From Candidatus Methanoprimaticola hominis (GTDB lineage: Archaea; Thermoplasmatota; Thermoplasmata; Methanomassiliicoccales; Methanomethylophilaceae), in contig LVVU01000118.1 of the NCBI GenBank assembly GCA_006954465.1, positions 1 through 6,235 of the forward strand: a DNA stretch of 6,235 nucleotides, written 5' to 3'. The notes below the pieces were generated by a model, which saw nothing but the letters and a program-made list of their open reading frames with translations, was not told the DNA's origin and searched no databases. The translations under genes were made by a program, and so were the position numbers. This document shows positions 4,730 through 6,235 of this stretch, piece by piece. The stretch's first letter is position 1. Each line of letters opens with the position of its first letter.

Positions 4730-5368
4730 TTGGCAGAAAAACCAACCGTGATGGCTGTGCAGAAGGCACTGGAGAGTGCGAAGAAGCGCAATTTCACCGA
4801 GACGGTTGAGTTGGCCATCAATCTCAAGGATGTTGACCTGACGGTCCCGAAGAACCGTATCACGGAGGATATCATCCTCCCGAACGGCCGCGGCAAGTCG
4901 GTCAGGATCTGCGTGATTGGTGGTGGCGAACTAGCCTTGAAAGCCAAGGACGTGGCCGATGCCGTGATCACCCCCGAGGAACTCGGAGCGATCGCGGACG
5001 ACAAGAAACAGGCAAAGAAGATCGCTAACAATACCGATTACTTCATCGCCGAGGCGCCTCTGATGGCAGTCGTCGGTAAGAGGCTCGGTACCGTTCTCGG
5101 TCCTCGCGGAAAGATGCCGAAGCCCATCGCTCCCGGAGCAGATCCTGCTGCGATGATCGACGGTCTCCGCAAGTCTGTGACCATCAGGACGAAGGACAGG
5201 AAGACATTCCACGCACCCGTTGGGTCTGTGGACATGTCCGCCGAGGAGATCGCCGAGAACGTCGATCTCATCCTGAAGCGTGTCGAGCTCCACCTGGAGA
5301 AGGGAAAGCACAACATCGCTTCCGCCTACGTCAAGACCACCATGGGGCCCTCCGAGAGGGTGCTGTAA
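4730..5368 (+). CDS. rpl1: Large ribosomal subunit protein uL1 (L1), TTG start
   Basis: L1 forms the mobile L1 stalk that guides deacylated tRNA out of the E site, and in many prokaryotes also represses its own mRNA. The 212-residue product matches the archaeal length. The N-terminus (VQKALESAKKRNFTETVELA) and first domain are followed by the signature GKRLGTVLGPRGKMPKP (about 116-132) in the second domain, with the chain returning to the first domain at the end. I chose the TTG at 4730 because GAGGAGG (4716-4722) lies 7 nt upstream and it yields the expected N-terminus; the next ATG (4751) lies further from that site. A TTG start lowers initiation and fits a gene under translational control. 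It heads an operon with rpl10, whose Shine-Dalgarno overlaps the rpl1 stop codon. Confidence 0.95.
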   Translation: MAEKPTVMAVQKALESAKKRNFTETVELAINLKDVDLTVPKNRITEDIILPNGRGKSVRICVIGGGELALKAKDVADAVITPEELGAIADDKKQAKKIANNTDYFIAEAPLMAVVGKRLGTVLGPRGKMPKPIAPGADPAAMIDGLRKSVTIRTKDRKTFHAPVGSVDMSAEEIAENVDLILKRVELHLEKGKHNIASAYVKTTMGPSERVL

Positions 5369-5380
5369 GGAGGTATGAAG

Positions 5381-6235
5381 ATGGCACACGTCGCAACTTG
5401 GAAGAAGGACCTCGTCGAGGAGCTGGTACAGGATATGCGCGAGTACCCCGTCATTGCCGTTGTCGACATGCACGGGATCCCCGGACAGCAGATCCAGTCT
5501 ATGAGGGCGGGACTCAGGGCCCACGCCAAACTCAAGATGACCAAGAACAAGCTCATGCTCTTGGCTATCGAGGAGGCGGCGCAGGAGAAGCCTGAGCTCC
5601 TGGGACTCAAGGATGCGGTGCACGGACAGTGCGCGATTGTTACGACGGACATCGACCCCTTCAAGCTTTACAAGAAGCTCGAGGCCACGATGACGCCCGC
5701 TCCTGCAAAGGAGGGACAGCTCGCGCCCTTCGACATCGTCGTCCCCAAGGGACCCACACCCTTCGGACCCGGCCCCATCATCGGGGAACTTCAGAAGATA
5801 GGCCTTCCCGCAGCAATCGATGCGGGAAAGATAGTAATCAAGAAGGACACCACGCTGGTCAAGGAAGGAGAGCCCATCTCCGGGCCCGTGGCCGCGATGC
5901 TCCCCAAGCTCGAGATCCTGCCCATGGTTGTGGGTATGGAGCTCAGGTCCGCATACGAGGACGGGGTCATCTACGGAAAGGATGTTCTCGACATCCCCGA
6001 GGATTACTATTCCACAATGTTCGCTACGGCCGCACACAACGCCCTGGCACTGGGTGTCTCGATCGCGTTCCCGACTAAGGAGACGATTGTACCGCTCATC
6101 GCGAAGGCGTTCAGGGAGTCCATGGGACTCTCCATTGAGGCCGCGATACCGACCAAAGAGAACATTGACAGACTCCTCGCGAAGGCAGATGCCCAGATGC
6201 TGGCGCTCGCCTCCGCCACCGGATACACCAGCGAC
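5381..6235 (+). CDS. rpl10: Large ribosomal subunit protein uL10 (P0), 3' end outside the window
   Basis: L10/P0 anchors the L12 dimers to 23S rRNA and so forms the base of the stalk that recruits translation GTPases. The frame is open from 5381 to the last base (285 codons). The N-terminal rRNA-binding domain shows WKKDLVEELVQDM, VVDMHGIPGQQIQSMR and KMTKNKLM. The archaeal/eukaryotic-specific insert follows with GPTPFGPGPIIGELQKIGLP and DTTLVKEGEPI, then AMLPKLEILPMVVGMEL. Archaeal P0 is usually about 335-350 residues, so roughly the last 50, including the end of the L12-binding helix and the acidic tail, are beyond the edge. The start at 5381 lies 7 nt after AAGGAGGT (5367-5374), which overlaps the rpl1 TAA; an in-frame ATG at 5375 is too close to that site. 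An rpl12 gene would be expected next. Confidence 0.95.
   Translation, partial: MAHVATWKKDLVEELVQDMREYPVIAVVDMHGIPGQQIQSMRAGLRAHAKLKMTKNKLMLLAIEEAAQEKPELLGLKDAVHGQCAIVTTDIDPFKLYKKLEATMTPAPAKEGQLAPFDIVVPKGPTPFGPGPIIGELQKIGLPAAIDAGKIVIKKDTTLVKEGEPISGPVAAMLPKLEILPMVVGMELRSAYEDGVIYGKDVLDIPEDYYSTMFATAAHNALALGVSIAFPTKETIVPLIAKAFRESMGLSIEAAIPTKENIDRLLAKADAQMLALASATGYTSD

Noticed and set aside
4931..6037. Long minus-strand open frame of 368 codons opposite rpl1 and rpl10
   Set aside because: It lies opposite two clear ribosomal protein genes and shows shadow-like Leu, His and Gly-rich composition.
1..6235. CRISPR array, rRNA, tRNA or defence island
   Set aside because: No regularly spaced repeats, RNA gene signatures or grouped defence genes are visible; the only accessory parts are the IS and the lone ATPase gene.

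Overview
The window looks like a euryarchaeal chromosome segment, most likely from Thermoplasmatota and perhaps Methanomassiliicoccales. It is GC-rich and has archaeal promoter elements (TTTAAATA-type TATA boxes), Shine-Dalgarno sites matching the archaeal anti-SD, and the archaeal gene order secE - spt5 - rpl11 ... rpl1 - rpl10. The lineage is inferred from protein style only; no database search was possible.

Region by region: (1) Bases 1-1539 are an apparently intact insertion sequence with 17-bp terminal inverted repeats (16/17 identical). It carries one DDE transposase of the IS5 type on the plus strand. Its right end stops about 8 bp before the BRE/TATA promoter of the next operon. (2) Bases 1547-3258 hold a compact plus-strand operon, secE - spt5 - rpl11, with gaps of 3 to 9 bp, ended by a GC hairpin with a GNRA tetraloop. 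(3) Bases 3304-4521 (minus strand) carry a solitary AAA-ATPase-like gene (PF09820-type). It lacks the usual C-terminal PD-(D/E)XK nuclease-like domain and has Asn for Asp in Walker B. It sits inside the normally contiguous ribosomal cluster, separating rpl11 from rpl1. (4) From 4648 a second plus-strand operon starts with its own TATA box, a structured leader, rpl1 with a TTG start, and rpl10 (uL10/P0), which runs off the right edge.

The core genes work in protein synthesis, transcription elongation and secretion: the SecE subunit of the translocon, the Spt5 elongation factor, and L11, L1 and L10, which build the L1 stalk and the GTPase-associated stalk of the 50S subunit.

The two most interesting signals are these. 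First, the rpl1 leader (4679-4718) folds into two stems separated by an asymmetric internal loop that resembles the L1-binding site of 23S rRNA and of methanococcal L1 mRNA. It runs into the Shine-Dalgarno, so it is a strong candidate for an L1 autoregulatory operator. Second, Spt5 is about twice the usual archaeal length because of a roughly 120-residue N-terminal beta-rich, Ig-like domain.
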